Under the pieces are notes generated by a model. That model did no database searches and was not told where the DNA came from. It saw nothing but the letters and a program-made list of their open reading frames with translations. 64,000 nt of DNA. Source: Pseudomonas veronii (GTDB lineage Bacteria > Pseudomonadota > Gammaproteobacteria > Pseudomonadales > Pseudomonadaceae). A program made the translations under genes and the position numbers. How positions within the stretch are numbered: the first letter of the stretch is position 1; the number at the start of each line of letters is the position of its first letter. The DNA lies in contig NZ_JYLL01000027.1 of the NCBI RefSeq assembly GCF_001439695.1, positions 20,646-84,645 of the forward strand, written 5' to 3'. Below are positions 26,825 to 35,443 of this stretch, one piece after another.

Positions 26825-26835
26825 AACAACAATAA
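26825..26835 (+). promoter_or_regulatory. A-rich CA motif (Hfq/Crc-type) before porin gene
   Basis: AACAACAATAA satisfies the AANAANAA pattern bound by Hfq with Crc in Pseudomonas catabolite repression. It lies just upstream of the ribosome-binding site (AGGAG) of the porin gene starting at 26853. Confidence 0.45.
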
Positions 26836-26852
26836 TCACACAGGAGCTTCTT

Positions 26853-28190
26853 ATGGTTTTCATCAAGCGTTTCTCTCGAGCGCTCATAGCGGTCGGCTTA
26901 CCCTTGACCACCCACGTCGCGTTGGCGGGCTACACCTTTGAGGACGGCGATCTCAAGGGCGAAGTCAACCTCACCGCGGGGGGCGCGACGCTATCAACCC
27001 GCGGCGTCAACTTCGGCAGCGGCCGGGTCGATGCGCGCAACGGTAAAAATGGCGGCACCAAGATCGACTGGCAAGAGTTCTACGTAAAACCCGGGGTCAA
27101 ACTCGAGTATGCGTTGCAACCCGATTTCAGCTTGCTGGCCGGCGGTTCCCTGGTCGCGGCAAGCACGTTCGGCGACGGCGACGCGGGCGGTTTTACCCGC
27201 AGTTCCGACGGCAAGGTTGCCGCTGAAGAACTGTACGGCGGGTTCCGCGCCGGTGAGTGGAAGTTAACGGCTGGCCGCCAGAACTACATGGTCGGTACGG
27301 GGTTCATCGTCATGGACGGCAACCTTGACCAGCTCAAGGACGGCGCCTACTGGCTGGGCCCTCGAACCGCCTTCAAGGATTCGGCGATCCTGGCCTGGGA
27401 ACATGGCGCCTTGAAGTCTCAGGCATTCACCCTGCGCACCGACGATGACCTGGGTGATTTCCGCATGACCGGCGTCAACCTCGATTACAACCTCGACGAC
27501 CAAGTGACCCTGGGCGCCATGGCCATGCGGGTCAACGCCCTGGGGCCCAAAGGCAGCACGCTGCCTCGTCGTCGCGACGGCATGCAGGTGTACAACCTGC
27601 GGGCGCTCAATGCCAAGGTGCCCGGCGTACCGGCGCTGACTCTGAATGCGGAGTACGCGTTGGAGCGCGGTAGCGGCGAGGGGGTCGATTACGATGCCAA
27701 CGCCTGGTACGGCCAGGCCGACTATGCCTTCAGCACGTTGCCGTTGACGCCCGTCATCGGTTATCGCTACGCGAGCTTTTCCGGTGATGACAACCTCAGC
27801 GATAACCGCCAGAAAGCCTGGGACCCGTTGAGCAAGGGCTTCGTCGACTGGAGTACGTGGCTCGTCGGCGACGTGGTCGGCAACTACCTGCTGTTCAACA
27901 GCAACGAAAATGTCCAACAGTTCTCGCTCAAGACCCACCTCAACGAGACCCTGACCCTCGGCGCCATTCACTACCAGTTCTGGCTCGATGAGAAAAACTA
28001 CATGGGCGCGGCGGTCCGCGATCGGCGCTTTGCCGATGAGAGCGTGATATTCCTCGACTGGACGCCCACGCCGTCGTTCTATACGTCGCTGTCCTATAAC
28101 TGGGTCAAACCACTGGCCGCCGCCAAGCAGGTGTTCGGTGACGACCAGACCTTCAGTGCGTTGGAACTGTATTTCACCTATCGCTATTAA
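26853..28190 (+). CDS. Outer-membrane beta-barrel porin, alginate-export-like
   Basis: 445 residues from ATG 26853, which has CAGGAG upstream. The signal peptide ends TTHVALA, followed by GYTFEDGDLKGEVNLTAGGATLSTRGVNFGSG. Repeated amphipathic beta strands end with the aromatic FSALELYFTYRY typical of barrel assembly signals. The repeated aromatic/charged strand pattern and GRQNYMVGTGFIVMDG constriction-like segment resemble AlgE-type or large substrate-specific porins. Substrate unknown. It lies between the amide hydrolase and the binding-protein genes and is probably cotranscribed with the latter (40 bp gap). Confidence 0.75.
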   Translation: MVFIKRFSRALIAVGLPLTTHVALAGYTFEDGDLKGEVNLTAGGATLSTRGVNFGSGRVDARNGKNGGTKIDWQEFYVKPGVKLEYALQPDFSLLAGGSLVAASTFGDGDAGGFTRSSDGKVAAEELYGGFRAGEWKLTAGRQNYMVGTGFIVMDGNLDQLKDGAYWLGPRTAFKDSAILAWEHGALKSQAFTLRTDDDLGDFRMTGVNLDYNLDDQVTLGAMAMRVNALGPKGSTLPRRRDGMQVYNLRALNAKVPGVPALTLNAEYALERGSGEGVDYDANAWYGQADYAFSTLPLTPVIGYRYASFSGDDNLSDNRQKAWDPLSKGFVDWSTWLVGDVVGNYLLFNSNENVQQFSLKTHLNETLTLGAIHYQFWLDEKNYMGAAVRDRRFADESVIFLDWTPTPSFYTSLSYNWVKPLAAAKQVFGDDQTFSALELYFTYRY

Positions 28191-28230
28191 GTGCCGCGAG
28201 CCTTTGCGGCCGCGCTGGAGTGTTTTTATC

Positions 28231-29334
28231 ATGAACAGTTTTTTGCGTAATACCGTGTTGGGCACTGTCGCTTCGTTGTTGATCAGCGGTTTTTGCCTGG
28301 CCGAAGAACGAACCGTAAGGATCTACAACTGGATCGAATACCTGCCGCCGGAAGTGCTCAAGAGCTTCCAGGAAGAGACCGGAATCCGCCCGATCTACGA
28401 TGTATTCGACAGCGCCGAAACCATGGAGTCCAAGCTGCTGACGGGAAACTCCGGGTATGACGTGGTATTCCCGGGCACCGCCAACCTGGGGCATCTGATC
28501 ACCGCCGGTGCCGTCCAACCGTTGGACCGCGCGCAGTTGCCGAACTGGCAGCACCTGGACCCCGCGTTCATGAAATCCCTGGAAGCGGTGGGGGACACCG
28601 GCAACCGCTACGCCGTACCTTACCTATGGGGCACCACATTGATCGGCTACAACGTCGACAAGGTGCGCAAAGCCCTGGGCGCCGACGTGCAGATGAACAG
28701 CTGGGACATCATCTTCAAGGAAGAAAACCTCGCCAAGCTCGCCAGTTGTGGCGTGGGTTTCCTCGACGCCGGCAACGAGATCCTGCCGATTGCCTTGCAC
28801 TACAAGGGCCTCGACCCCAATAGCCAGAAGCGTGAGGACTATGCGCAAGCCCAGGCCGTGATGATGAAGATTCGCCCTTACGTCACTTACTTCAACTCCT
28901 CGCGCTACGGCATGGACCTGGCCAACGGTGATATCTGTGTGGGTGTGGGCTGGTCCGGCGGTGTCGCATTGGCTACGCGACTGGCAGATGCCGCCGGCAA
29001 GGGCGTCAAGGTCGAGATGGCACTGCCCAAGGAAGGCGCGCCGATGTGGGCGGACGTGATGATGATCCCGGCCAATGCGCCCGATACTGCAGAGGCCCAT
29101 GCGTTCATCAATTACATCCTGCGCCCGGACGTGATTGCGCGCATCAGCAACAAGATCGGCTACCCCAACCCGAACAAGGACGCCACTGCGCTGGTGGACG
29201 CCAGCATCCGCAACGACCCCAACATGTATGTGCCGGAGGAAGCGCGCAAGACCCTGTTCGCCCTGGAGCCGATCCCGGCCGCCGTGGAGCGCATCCGTAC
29301 CCGCACCTGGACCGCCATCAAGAGCAACCGCTGA
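28231..29334 (+). CDS. Polyamine-type ABC periplasmic binding protein (PotF/SpuD family), orphan
   Basis: 367 residues from ATG 28231. A Sec signal (TVASLLISGFCLAEE) precedes the family opening VRIYNWIEYLPPEVLKSFQEETGI. Later segments include YDVVFPG, YAVPYLWGTTLIGYNVDKV and ISNKIGYPNPNKDA, the usual putrescine/spermidine-binding scaffold. There is no permease or ATPase gene next to it, so it must use a distant transporter or act as a sensor. Its neighbours suggest a ligand released by, or presented to, the amide hydrolase. Confidence 0.85.
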   Translation: MNSFLRNTVLGTVASLLISGFCLAEERTVRIYNWIEYLPPEVLKSFQEETGIRPIYDVFDSAETMESKLLTGNSGYDVVFPGTANLGHLITAGAVQPLDRAQLPNWQHLDPAFMKSLEAVGDTGNRYAVPYLWGTTLIGYNVDKVRKALGADVQMNSWDIIFKEENLAKLASCGVGFLDAGNEILPIALHYKGLDPNSQKREDYAQAQAVMMKIRPYVTYFNSSRYGMDLANGDICVGVGWSGGVALATRLADAAGKGVKVEMALPKEGAPMWADVMMIPANAPDTAEAHAFINYILRPDVIARISNKIGYPNPNKDATALVDASIRNDPNMYVPEEARKTLFALEPIPAAVERIRTRTWTAIKSNR

Positions 29335-29360
29335 TCAGGATGGCCTGACCCCGCAATGGG

Positions 29361-29972
29361 TCAGGCCTGCATGCCGTAAAACAGCAACTCGGTGATACGC
29401 CTGACCTGGGTAGAGTGCGCGTCGATATCCGGGTGTTCCTGGTTCACCAGTCGGAACAGTTGCAGGTGCGAATAGTCGTTCAACAGGAACGCGGCCAATT
29501 CCACATCGAGCTGCGGGCGCAGCTTGCCGGCCCGTTGCAATTCCCGCAGCAATTCGCTGATTTCGGCCCTGAGCGCATCGTTCATGGCCCGATAGCCTGC
29601 CGGCAGTTCATTGTTGCCACCGAAGAGAATCAGCGGCAGCAGTTCACGCCACAGGCTGGGGTGCATGACTTCCAACGCATAGCCGGTAAGCAGGCGTTCC
29701 AGGTGGCAGAGCGCTTCGACCGGGTCGTCTATTTCGTGGATCCGGCTGCGGGTGTCGGTGATCGCGCGTTGATCGGCGTGGTGCAGGATTTCCAGGATGA
29801 TTTCCTGCTTGTTGCCGAAGTACTTGAACACCGTCGGCGGCGACACCCCGGCCTGGCTGGCGATCTGTTCGATGGTGGTGTTCTGGAAACCCTGGCGCTC
29901 AAACAGTTCGATCGCGGCCTTGCTGATAGCTTGCCGGCGTTCGGCTTTCTGACGTTCACGCAGTCCGCTCAC
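29361..29972 (-). CDS. TetR-family transcriptional regulator
   Basis: 203 residues from a GTG start with AAGGA six bases upstream. The N-terminal helix-turn-helix is IEQIASQAGVSPPTVFKYFGNKQEIILEIL (about 38-67); the rest is a helical ligand-binding domain of unknown specificity. It ends 26 bp from the binding-protein gene, convergent with it, and may repress the hydrolase-porin-binding protein genes. Confidence 0.85.
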   Translation of the reverse strand: MSGLRERQKAERRQAISKAAIELFERQGFQNTTIEQIASQAGVSPPTVFKYFGNKQEIILEILHHADQRAITDTRSRIHEIDDPVEALCHLERLLTGYALEVMHPSLWRELLPLILFGGNNELPAGYRAMNDALRAEISELLRELQRAGKLRPQLDVELAAFLLNDYSHLQLFRLVNQEHPDIDAHSTQVRRITELLFYGMQA

Positions 29973-29992
29973 AGGAGATCCTTGTCACGAGT

Positions 29993-30016
29993 AAAAAGAG
30001 GGGCGCTTGTCGCCCC
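29993..30016 (-). terminator. Rho-independent terminator of the sigma-54 activator gene
   Basis: On the minus strand GGGGCG, loop ACAAG, CGCCCC is followed by TCTTTTTA. It lies 54 bp after the stop of the activator gene and just before the TetR start, so it insulates the two same-strand genes. Confidence 0.75.
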
Positions 30017-30070
30017 GGTATCCCTGCAAAATACTTAATTGGGTAAAGCTTTTAAAGCACTAATTGCCAT

Positions 30071-31843
30071 TCAAGGGGTTTGCCGCTGATGCTTCTTCAG
30101 TCGGTAGGCAAATTGAGCGCGGCTGAGCCCCACGAGCCTGGCGGCGGCGGCCAGGTTGCCGGCGTTTTGTTGCAGCGCTTCATTGATCAGGCGCGATTCA
30201 AGGCCGTCGATGGAAAACCCCTGGTCCAGCTGGCCAAGGGTGTCCAGCAGTGCAGGGCGGGGCGCTGTGGTGGTTAGCTGCGGCCCGCTATTTGACAGGC
30301 TGCCGTGGTCGTCCAGGCCATAGGGATCGGCGGGCATCGGCTCGTTGCGAAACAGGTGCACCAGGTCAATCGCTTGGCCTTCGTCACTGGCGATCAGGCC
30401 GCGTTCGATCAGGTTTTGCAGCTCGCGCACATTGCCCGCGAAGTCATAGCGCAGCAAAACCTTCAGGGCGCGCATGGTCAGGCCCGCCGGTGTTCGCGCG
30501 TATTCCTGGCAGAAGCGCGTGAGGAATGCGTTGATCAGCAGCGGGATGTCGTCCCTGCGTTCGCGTAGCGGTGGCAGGGCGATGGGGTAGACATTCAGCC
30601 GGTAGAACAGGTCTTCACGAAACGTACCGTCAGCCACGGCTTTACGCAGGTCGATATTGGTGGCGGCGACCACGCGCACGTCCACCTTGATACCGCGCAC
30701 GCCGCCGACCCGTTCGACTTCCCGTTCCTGCAAGGCCCGCAGCAACTTGCTCTGCCCGCCCAGGCTGAGGCTGGTGATTTCATCCAGGAACAGCGTGCCG
30801 CCCTGGGCCCGTTCGAAACGTCCGGGGCGCGAGTGCGTCGCGCCGGTATAGGCACCGCGTTCGACACCGAAGAGTTCGGCCTCGATCAGGTTATCCGGAA
30901 TGGCGGCGCAATTGAGCGCCACGAACGGGCCGTCATGGCGGTGACTGAGCTGGTGCAACTGGCGCGCAAACATCTCCTTGCCCACTCCGGACTCACCGCT
31001 GATCAACACCGTTGCCGGGGTCAGCGCGACGCGTTGCAGGGCTTGTGTCGCGGCGTTGAACGCCGCGCTGGCGCCCACCAGCGTTTGCGGCGGGTTGGCC
31101 CTGGCGCTGCGGCTCACCGGGTGCTCGGGCGTGGGCGCGAGCGTGGTGCTGGTGACGGCCTGGGACACATTCAGGTAGCGCAGGTCCTGCTCGACGTCAC
31201 CCCATTGCTCGGCCGTCTTGCCGATCACCCGACAGCTGCGGTGGCCCATGCCACGGCATTCCACTTCGCGGAAAATCACCATTTGCCCGAACAGGCCACT
31301 GACGAAACCGATGGCATAGCCGGTTTCAGTCCAGCACACCGGGTCCTGGCCGATGCCGTAGGCGCGCACATGCTCATCGGCCTCGCAGGAGTGGTGCCAG
31401 AGGAACTCACCTTCATAGAACCCCGAATCGGCATCGAACTTGAAGTGCAGCGGCTCGACCTTGGTCATGCCCTCCAGGGTGTGCAGGTGTGTCCCGGCGC
31501 GAAACACCGCGGCGGCATCGGCCTGTGGCCAGCGCTCGCGTATCAACCGCGCATCCCGCGCGCCGGAGGCATAACCGGTGCGGGTGAACAGGCCGCGCGC
31601 CTGCTCCAGGCCCAGGCGTTCGATGACCTCCCCGCGCAGGGCGCCGAACGACGAACTGTGCAGCAACAACATGCGTTGATCGTTGAGCCAGATACGCCCG
31701 TCTTCGGGAGAAAAAAACAGGCAGTCGGTCAGTTCCGCCGGCGTGGGCGAGCTGCCGGCACTGAGTTGGCGGCTGTCGCCGCGCGGATGGAAGGCCGCAT
31801 TGGCCACCCGGTCGTCGGGCAGCGCACTGGGGGGATTAGTCAT
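30071..31843 (-). CDS. Sigma-54-dependent aromatic-responsive activator (XylR/DmpR-like, XylR_N + V4R + AAA + Fis HTH)
   Basis: 590 residues. The N-terminal effector domain (about 40-150) is followed by a V4R segment with the Cys/His pattern WHHSCEADEHVRAYG...ECRGMGHRSC (about 149-204). The AAA+ core has Walker A GESGVGKE (283-290), the sigma-54 contact loop GAYTGA (330-335) and Walker B GTLFLDE (349-355). A Fis-type HTH (LAAAARLVGLSRAQFAYRLKK) ends the protein. Family members are opened directly by aromatic effectors. It diverges from the aldehyde dehydrogenase/calA operon, whose promoter region has a good -24/-12 element, so coniferyl or related alcohols are plausible inducers. Confidence 0.88.
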   Translation of the reverse strand: MTNPPSALPDDRVANAAFHPRGDSRQLSAGSSPTPAELTDCLFFSPEDGRIWLNDQRMLLLHSSSFGALRGEVIERLGLEQARGLFTRTGYASGARDARLIRERWPQADAAAVFRAGTHLHTLEGMTKVEPLHFKFDADSGFYEGEFLWHHSCEADEHVRAYGIGQDPVCWTETGYAIGFVSGLFGQMVIFREVECRGMGHRSCRVIGKTAEQWGDVEQDLRYLNVSQAVTSTTLAPTPEHPVSRSARANPPQTLVGASAAFNAATQALQRVALTPATVLISGESGVGKEMFARQLHQLSHRHDGPFVALNCAAIPDNLIEAELFGVERGAYTGATHSRPGRFERAQGGTLFLDEITSLSLGGQSKLLRALQEREVERVGGVRGIKVDVRVVAATNIDLRKAVADGTFREDLFYRLNVYPIALPPLRERRDDIPLLINAFLTRFCQEYARTPAGLTMRALKVLLRYDFAGNVRELQNLIERGLIASDEGQAIDLVHLFRNEPMPADPYGLDDHGSLSNSGPQLTTTAPRPALLDTLGQLDQGFSIDGLESRLINEALQQNAGNLAAAARLVGLSRAQFAYRLKKHQRQTP

Positions 31844-31892
31844 TGTTATGCCCCTGCAAAGCGAGTGAACGATATGAGTAACTGCTCAGATA

Positions 31893-31923
31893 GTTATTAA
31901 ACATAACCTTATCAATTGAACAA
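31893..31923. promoter_or_regulatory. Candidate upstream activator sites for the sigma-54 regulator
   Basis: Two adjacent dyads: GTTAT-TAAAC-ATAAC (31893-31907) and TTATCAATTGAACAA (31909-31923). The second resembles the XylR/DmpR site TTGATCAATTGATCAA. They lie about 120 bp upstream of the -24/-12 promoter at 32034, the right distance for enhancer binding with looping. Confidence 0.5.
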
Positions 31924-32033
31924 GTGGCAGGGCCCCGGTTCTTGCAGGCAACCGCTCGGTGGGGTGTGAGCGCGGCGCGGCGGGCCGCGACCCAGAGCCC
32001 TCGACGCGTTACGTCAGCAGCTTTGCGCGCAAG

Positions 32034-32049
32034 CGGCACAGCCTTTGCT
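32034..32049 (+). promoter_or_regulatory. Sigma-54 (-24/-12) promoter of the coniferyl alcohol operon
   Basis: CGGCAC-AGCCT-TTGCT matches the consensus TGGCAC-N5-TTGCW at all fixed positions except the first base. GG and GC are exactly 12 bases apart. Transcription would start near 32060, about 54 bases before the aldehyde dehydrogenase ATG. Confidence 0.72.
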
Positions 32050-32113
32050 CAAGGCTTGATGCGGCGTTTGCACCCTGTGCAGGCGATGACAATTACAAGA
32101 ACTCGGAGTTGCC

Positions 32114-33589
32114 ATGTCAGTGTCTGAAACCACTCACTTTCTACAGCGGGCCATTGCGTCCGAATGCCTGTTCAACGGCGATTGGATACCCGCCTCGGGG
32201 TCCGTGATCCCAGTGATCGAACCCGCCACCGGCGAACCCCTGATGCGCTGCGCCATGGCCACCCCGGCCGACATCGCCATCGCCTGCCGCAACGCGGCCC
32301 TGGCGCAGCCGGCATGGGCTGCATTCGGCCCTCGGGAGCGTGCCGAGGTGTTTCGCAAGGCGGCGGACCTGGCTCAGCAGTCCTTCGCGGAACTGGCGCT
32401 GTATGTCGCGCGGGAAACCGGCGGCGCATTGTTCAAGGGTGAACACGAAGTGCGCGAAGCGATAGTGCTGCTGCATCAGGCGGCGGGGCTGTTGTCCCAA
32501 CCGCACGGGGTGGTGCTGCCCAGTGAAGCCGGGCGCCTGTCCTATGCGCGGCGTCAGCCCCATGGCGTGGTCGGGGTGATTTCGCCGTTCAATTTTCCGC
32601 TGATCCTGTCGCTGCGCTCGGTGGCGCCGGCGCTGGCGGCGGGCAATGCGGTGGTGCTCAAGCCCGACCCGCAGACGCCGGTCAGCGGTGGTTTTCTCAT
32701 CGCCCGGCTGTTCGAGGAGGCGGGCTTGCCCAAGGGCCTGCTGCAGGTGTTGCCCGGCGCTGCGCCGGAGGGGGAGGCGCTGTGCCGCGATCCGAATGTG
32801 CGGATGATTGCGTTCACCGGATCCACGGCGGCGGGGCGCAAAGTCGCCGAAGTGGCGGGGCGACACCTGAAAAAAGTCGCGCTGGAACTGGGCGGCAAAA
32901 ACCCGCTGATCATTCTCGAAGACGCCGACCTCGACCTGGCCGCGAGCAATGCCGCCTGGGGCGCCTGGATGCACCAGGGGCAGATCTGCATGGCGACCGG
33001 CTTGATTCTCGCCCACGAATCCATCGCCGAACGCCTCACGCGCAAGTTGGTGGACAAGGCCCGGGCGTTGACGGTGGGCAATGCCGCCCGGGGTGAGGCC
33101 GCGCTCGGCCCATTGATCAACCAACGGCAATTGCAGCGCGTACACGCAATCGTCAGCGACAGCCTGCAAGCGGGCGCGCGGTTGGAGGCGGGCGGCGAAT
33201 ATGACCGGTTGTTCTACCAGCCCACCGTGCTCAGTGGCGTGCGTCCGGGTATGCGCGCGTTTGAGGATGAAATCTTCGGCCCGGTGGCCACGGTGGTCAG
33301 CTTCGCCACGGACGAGGAGGCCATCGAACTGGCCAACCGCACCGAGTACGGCCTGTCGGCCGCCATCATCTCGCCGTCGGTCGGGCGCGCCATGGCCATC
33401 GGCGAGCGGCTTGACTGCGGCCTGCTGCATATCAACGACCAGACCGTGGCCGACGAATGCATCAACCCGTTCGGCGGGCGCGGCGCCTCCGGTAATGGCG
33501 GCAGCGTGGGCGGGCCGGCCGACTGGGACGAGTACAGCCAGTGGCAGTGGGTCACGCTGAAAAATACACCGCCTGCCTATCCGTTCTGA
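32114..33589 (+). CDS. Aromatic aldehyde dehydrogenase (benzaldehyde/coniferaldehyde dehydrogenase type)
   Basis: 491 residues. General base Glu 258 in ALELGGKNP and nucleophile Cys 292 in GQICMATG are present. The C-terminal GLLHINDQTVADECINPFGGRGASGNGG and EYSQWQWVTL are typical of XylC-like benzaldehyde dehydrogenases. Next to calA it most likely oxidises coniferaldehyde to ferulate, the role of CalB, although its sequence sits closer to the benzaldehyde group. It is the first gene of the sigma-54-controlled unit with calA and the SphA-type channel. Confidence 0.82.
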   Translation: MSVSETTHFLQRAIASECLFNGDWIPASGSVIPVIEPATGEPLMRCAMATPADIAIACRNAALAQPAWAAFGPRERAEVFRKAADLAQQSFAELALYVARETGGALFKGEHEVREAIVLLHQAAGLLSQPHGVVLPSEAGRLSYARRQPHGVVGVISPFNFPLILSLRSVAPALAAGNAVVLKPDPQTPVSGGFLIARLFEEAGLPKGLLQVLPGAAPEGEALCRDPNVRMIAFTGSTAAGRKVAEVAGRHLKKVALELGGKNPLIILEDADLDLAASNAAWGAWMHQGQICMATGLILAHESIAERLTRKLVDKARALTVGNAARGEAALGPLINQRQLQRVHAIVSDSLQAGARLEAGGEYDRLFYQPTVLSGVRPGMRAFEDEIFGPVATVVSFATDEEAIELANRTEYGLSAAIISPSVGRAMAIGERLDCGLLHINDQTVADECINPFGGRGASGNGGSVGGPADWDEYSQWQWVTLKNTPPAYPF

Positions 33590-33646
33590 GCCCTGGCTCA
33601 TCGGTTTGATCCACCCATGCCTATACAAAAACAAGAGGGCTTGAAC

Positions 33647-34414
33647 ATGAACCTGCAGAACAAAACCTTGATCGTCACTGGCGTCGCTTCCGGCATTGGC
33701 GCCGAGCTGGCGCGGCTTGCGCGCTTCCAGGGGGCCACGGTGATCGGCGTTGATCGCCATGCACCGCAACTGACCCTGGATAGCTTCGTCCAGGCTGACC
33801 TGGGCGACCCTGCCAGCATCGATGCGCTGGTTGCACGCCTGCCGGCGCGCATCGATGGGCTGTGCAACATTGCCGGCGTGCCCGGTACGGCGCCCTTGCA
33901 AGCGGTGGCCACGGTCAATTACCTGGGGCTGCGGCACCTGACTCAATCGCTGCTGCCACGCATGCCGGCGGGCGGCAGCATCGTCAATGTCGCCTCGGTC
34001 CTCGGCGCGCAATGGCCGCAACGGCTGGAGCGGCACAAGGCCCTGGCCGCGACGCCAAGCTTCGAGGCAGGGCAGCAGTGGCTGGCGGCCAACCCGGTGG
34101 AGCAGGACAACTGTTATCAGTACTTCAAGGAAGCGCTGATCGTGTGGAGCTTCCAGCAATCCCAGGGCTGGTTTCGCGATCACTCGGTACGCATCAACTG
34201 CGTCGCGCCGGGGCCGGTGTTTACCCCGATTCTCGGTGATTTCGTCAGCATGCTCGGGCCGGAACGGGTGGCCGCAGACAGCCAGCGCATGACCCGGCCA
34301 GCCCTGGCCGATGAGGTGGCGGCGGTGATTGCCTTCCTCTGCTCGGACGCCGCGCGCTGGGTCAACGGGGTCAATCTGCCGGTGGACGGTGGCTTGGCCG
34401 CGACCTACGTGTAG
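33647..34414 (+). CDS. calA: Coniferyl-alcohol dehydrogenase CalA (SDR)
   Basis: 255 residues from ATG 33647, which has GAGGG upstream; the frame is open 30 bases further. TGVASGIG is at 11-18, NIAG at 74-77, and the active-site Ser near 117 (NVASVLGA). Tyr 157 and Lys 161 lie in CYQYFKEALIVWS. The sequence closely follows the CalA of Pseudomonas sp. HR199 as I remember it, including IDGLCNIAGVPGT and the ending NLPVDGGLAATYV. It oxidises coniferyl alcohol to coniferaldehyde with NAD(P). Confidence 0.88.
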   Translation: MNLQNKTLIVTGVASGIGAELARLARFQGATVIGVDRHAPQLTLDSFVQADLGDPASIDALVARLPARIDGLCNIAGVPGTAPLQAVATVNYLGLRHLTQSLLPRMPAGGSIVNVASVLGAQWPQRLERHKALAATPSFEAGQQWLAANPVEQDNCYQYFKEALIVWSFQQSQGWFRDHSVRINCVAPGPVFTPILGDFVSMLGPERVAADSQRMTRPALADEVAAVIAFLCSDAARWVNGVNLPVDGGLAATYV

Positions 34415-34433
34415 CGCTTGCAACGGCGCTAAA

Positions 34434-34460
34434 CCCCGGCGCGGCGCCTCCGCGCCGGGG
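34434..34460 (+). terminator. Strong intercistronic hairpin between calA and the SphA-type gene
   Basis: CCCCGGCGCGG, loop CGCCT, CCGCGCCGGGG is a perfect 11-bp GC-rich stem beginning 19 bases after the calA stop. No U run follows. It may act as a partial terminator or as an mRNA stability/processing element separating enzyme from channel expression. Confidence 0.55.
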
Positions 34461-34466
34461 GTCTTG

Positions 34467-34480
34467 AACAACAACAAAAA
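34467..34480 (+). promoter_or_regulatory. A-rich CA motif before the SphA-type gene
   Basis: AACAACAACAAAAA contains overlapping AANAANAA matches, 15 bases before the ATG at 34496 and directly after the hairpin. It is the expected place for Hfq/Crc to block translation when preferred carbon sources are present. Confidence 0.5.
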
Positions 34481-34495
34481 TACAGGACATCCAAG

Positions 34496-35443
34496 ATGCT
34501 CAAGCCTATCTTGCGGACGGTTGCGGCCATGCCTTTTGTCGCACTGTCATCGATTGCACACGCTTACGACCTGCCCGGGCTCAACCTCGGCAGCACCAGT
34601 TTCTACGACGGCTCACCGGCCCCGGCCGGCCCTGGCTGGTACCTGGAGGAATACCTGACGTACTCCCGGGCCAGCCGCTTCAATGACGCCAACGGTCACA
34701 AGCTGGCGTTGCCCAAGCAGGACCTGGACGTGGTGGCGCCCACCACGCAGATCATCTACCTCGGGCAACCCCTGGCCAATGGTGCAATGCCGGGACTCAC
34801 CCTGATCAACACCTCCCTGGTCCACGCAGATGTCGACGACGGTTTGAACAATGCGGCGCTGAGTTCTCGCGCCGGGTTTGGTGATGTGACTGTGGGGCCC
34901 TTCCTGCAACTGCCGACCCTGAGCCGCGCCGATGGCAGCCCGTTGTTGACCCAACGTGTCGAAGCCGATATCTCGGTGCCGGTGGGGGCCTATGACCGCA
35001 AGCGCTCGATCAACCCAGGCAGCAACTTCTGGTCATTCAACCCGTATTACGCGGCAACGTACTGGTTCAGCCCGAAGTGGTCGGCGAGCGGGCGTTTCAT
35101 GTACCTGTGGAATGGCAAGAATGATGAGCCGCAGGCCGGCTTTGGGGATGTTTCCGATACCCAGGCCGGCCAGGCGTTGCATGCCAACCTGACCGTGCAA
35201 TATGCCTTGAGCCAGCAACTGAGCGTGGGGGTGAACGGCTACTGGTTGAAGCAGATCACCGACACCCAGGTGGACGGGCACGCCGTGAGCGGGCGCCGGG
35301 AGAAGGTCTGGGCCATGGGCCCAGGCCTGTTATACGCCTTCAACAAGGAGAACGTGCTATCGGTGAACGCCTACTTTGAACAGCAGGCTGAGAACCGCAC
35401 CGAGGGCAACAAACTGGTGCTCAATTGGCTGCACAAGTTCTAG
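34496..35443 (+). CDS. SphA-type outer-membrane protein (MetA-pathway-of-phenol-degradation family)
   Basis: 315 residues: a signal peptide (TVAAMPFVALSSIAHA) then YDLPGLNLGSTSFYDGSPAPAGPGWYLEEYLTYSRASRF, the conserved opening of this family. Beta strands continue to a C-terminal LVLNWLHKF. Members are encoded with aromatic degradation genes and are thought to be outer-membrane channels for hydrophobic aromatics. Its stop codon shares the tetranucleotide CTAG with the stop of the convergent MFS gene. Confidence 0.8.
   Translation: MLKPILRTVAAMPFVALSSIAHAYDLPGLNLGSTSFYDGSPAPAGPGWYLEEYLTYSRASRFNDANGHKLALPKQDLDVVAPTTQIIYLGQPLANGAMPGLTLINTSLVHADVDDGLNNAALSSRAGFGDVTVGPFLQLPTLSRADGSPLLTQRVEADISVPVGAYDRKRSINPGSNFWSFNPYYAATYWFSPKWSASGRFMYLWNGKNDEPQAGFGDVSDTQAGQALHANLTVQYALSQQLSVGVNGYWLKQITDTQVDGHAVSGRREKVWAMGPGLLYAFNKENVLSVNAYFEQQAENRTEGNKLVLNWLHKF

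Noticed and set aside
28231..29334. A complete polyamine ABC importer around the binding-protein gene
   Set aside because: No permease or ATPase gene lies on either side; the neighbours are a porin and a TetR regulator.
31925..31946. TGGCAG...TTGCA upstream of the coniferyl operon as the sigma-54 promoter
   Set aside because: The two blocks are six bases too far apart; the element at 32034-32049 fits the spacing exactly.
32141..34477. A 778-codon minus-strand frame across the aldehyde dehydrogenase and calA genes
   Set aside because: It spans two clear plus-strand genes and their gap, with the typical composition of antisense frames in GC-rich DNA.
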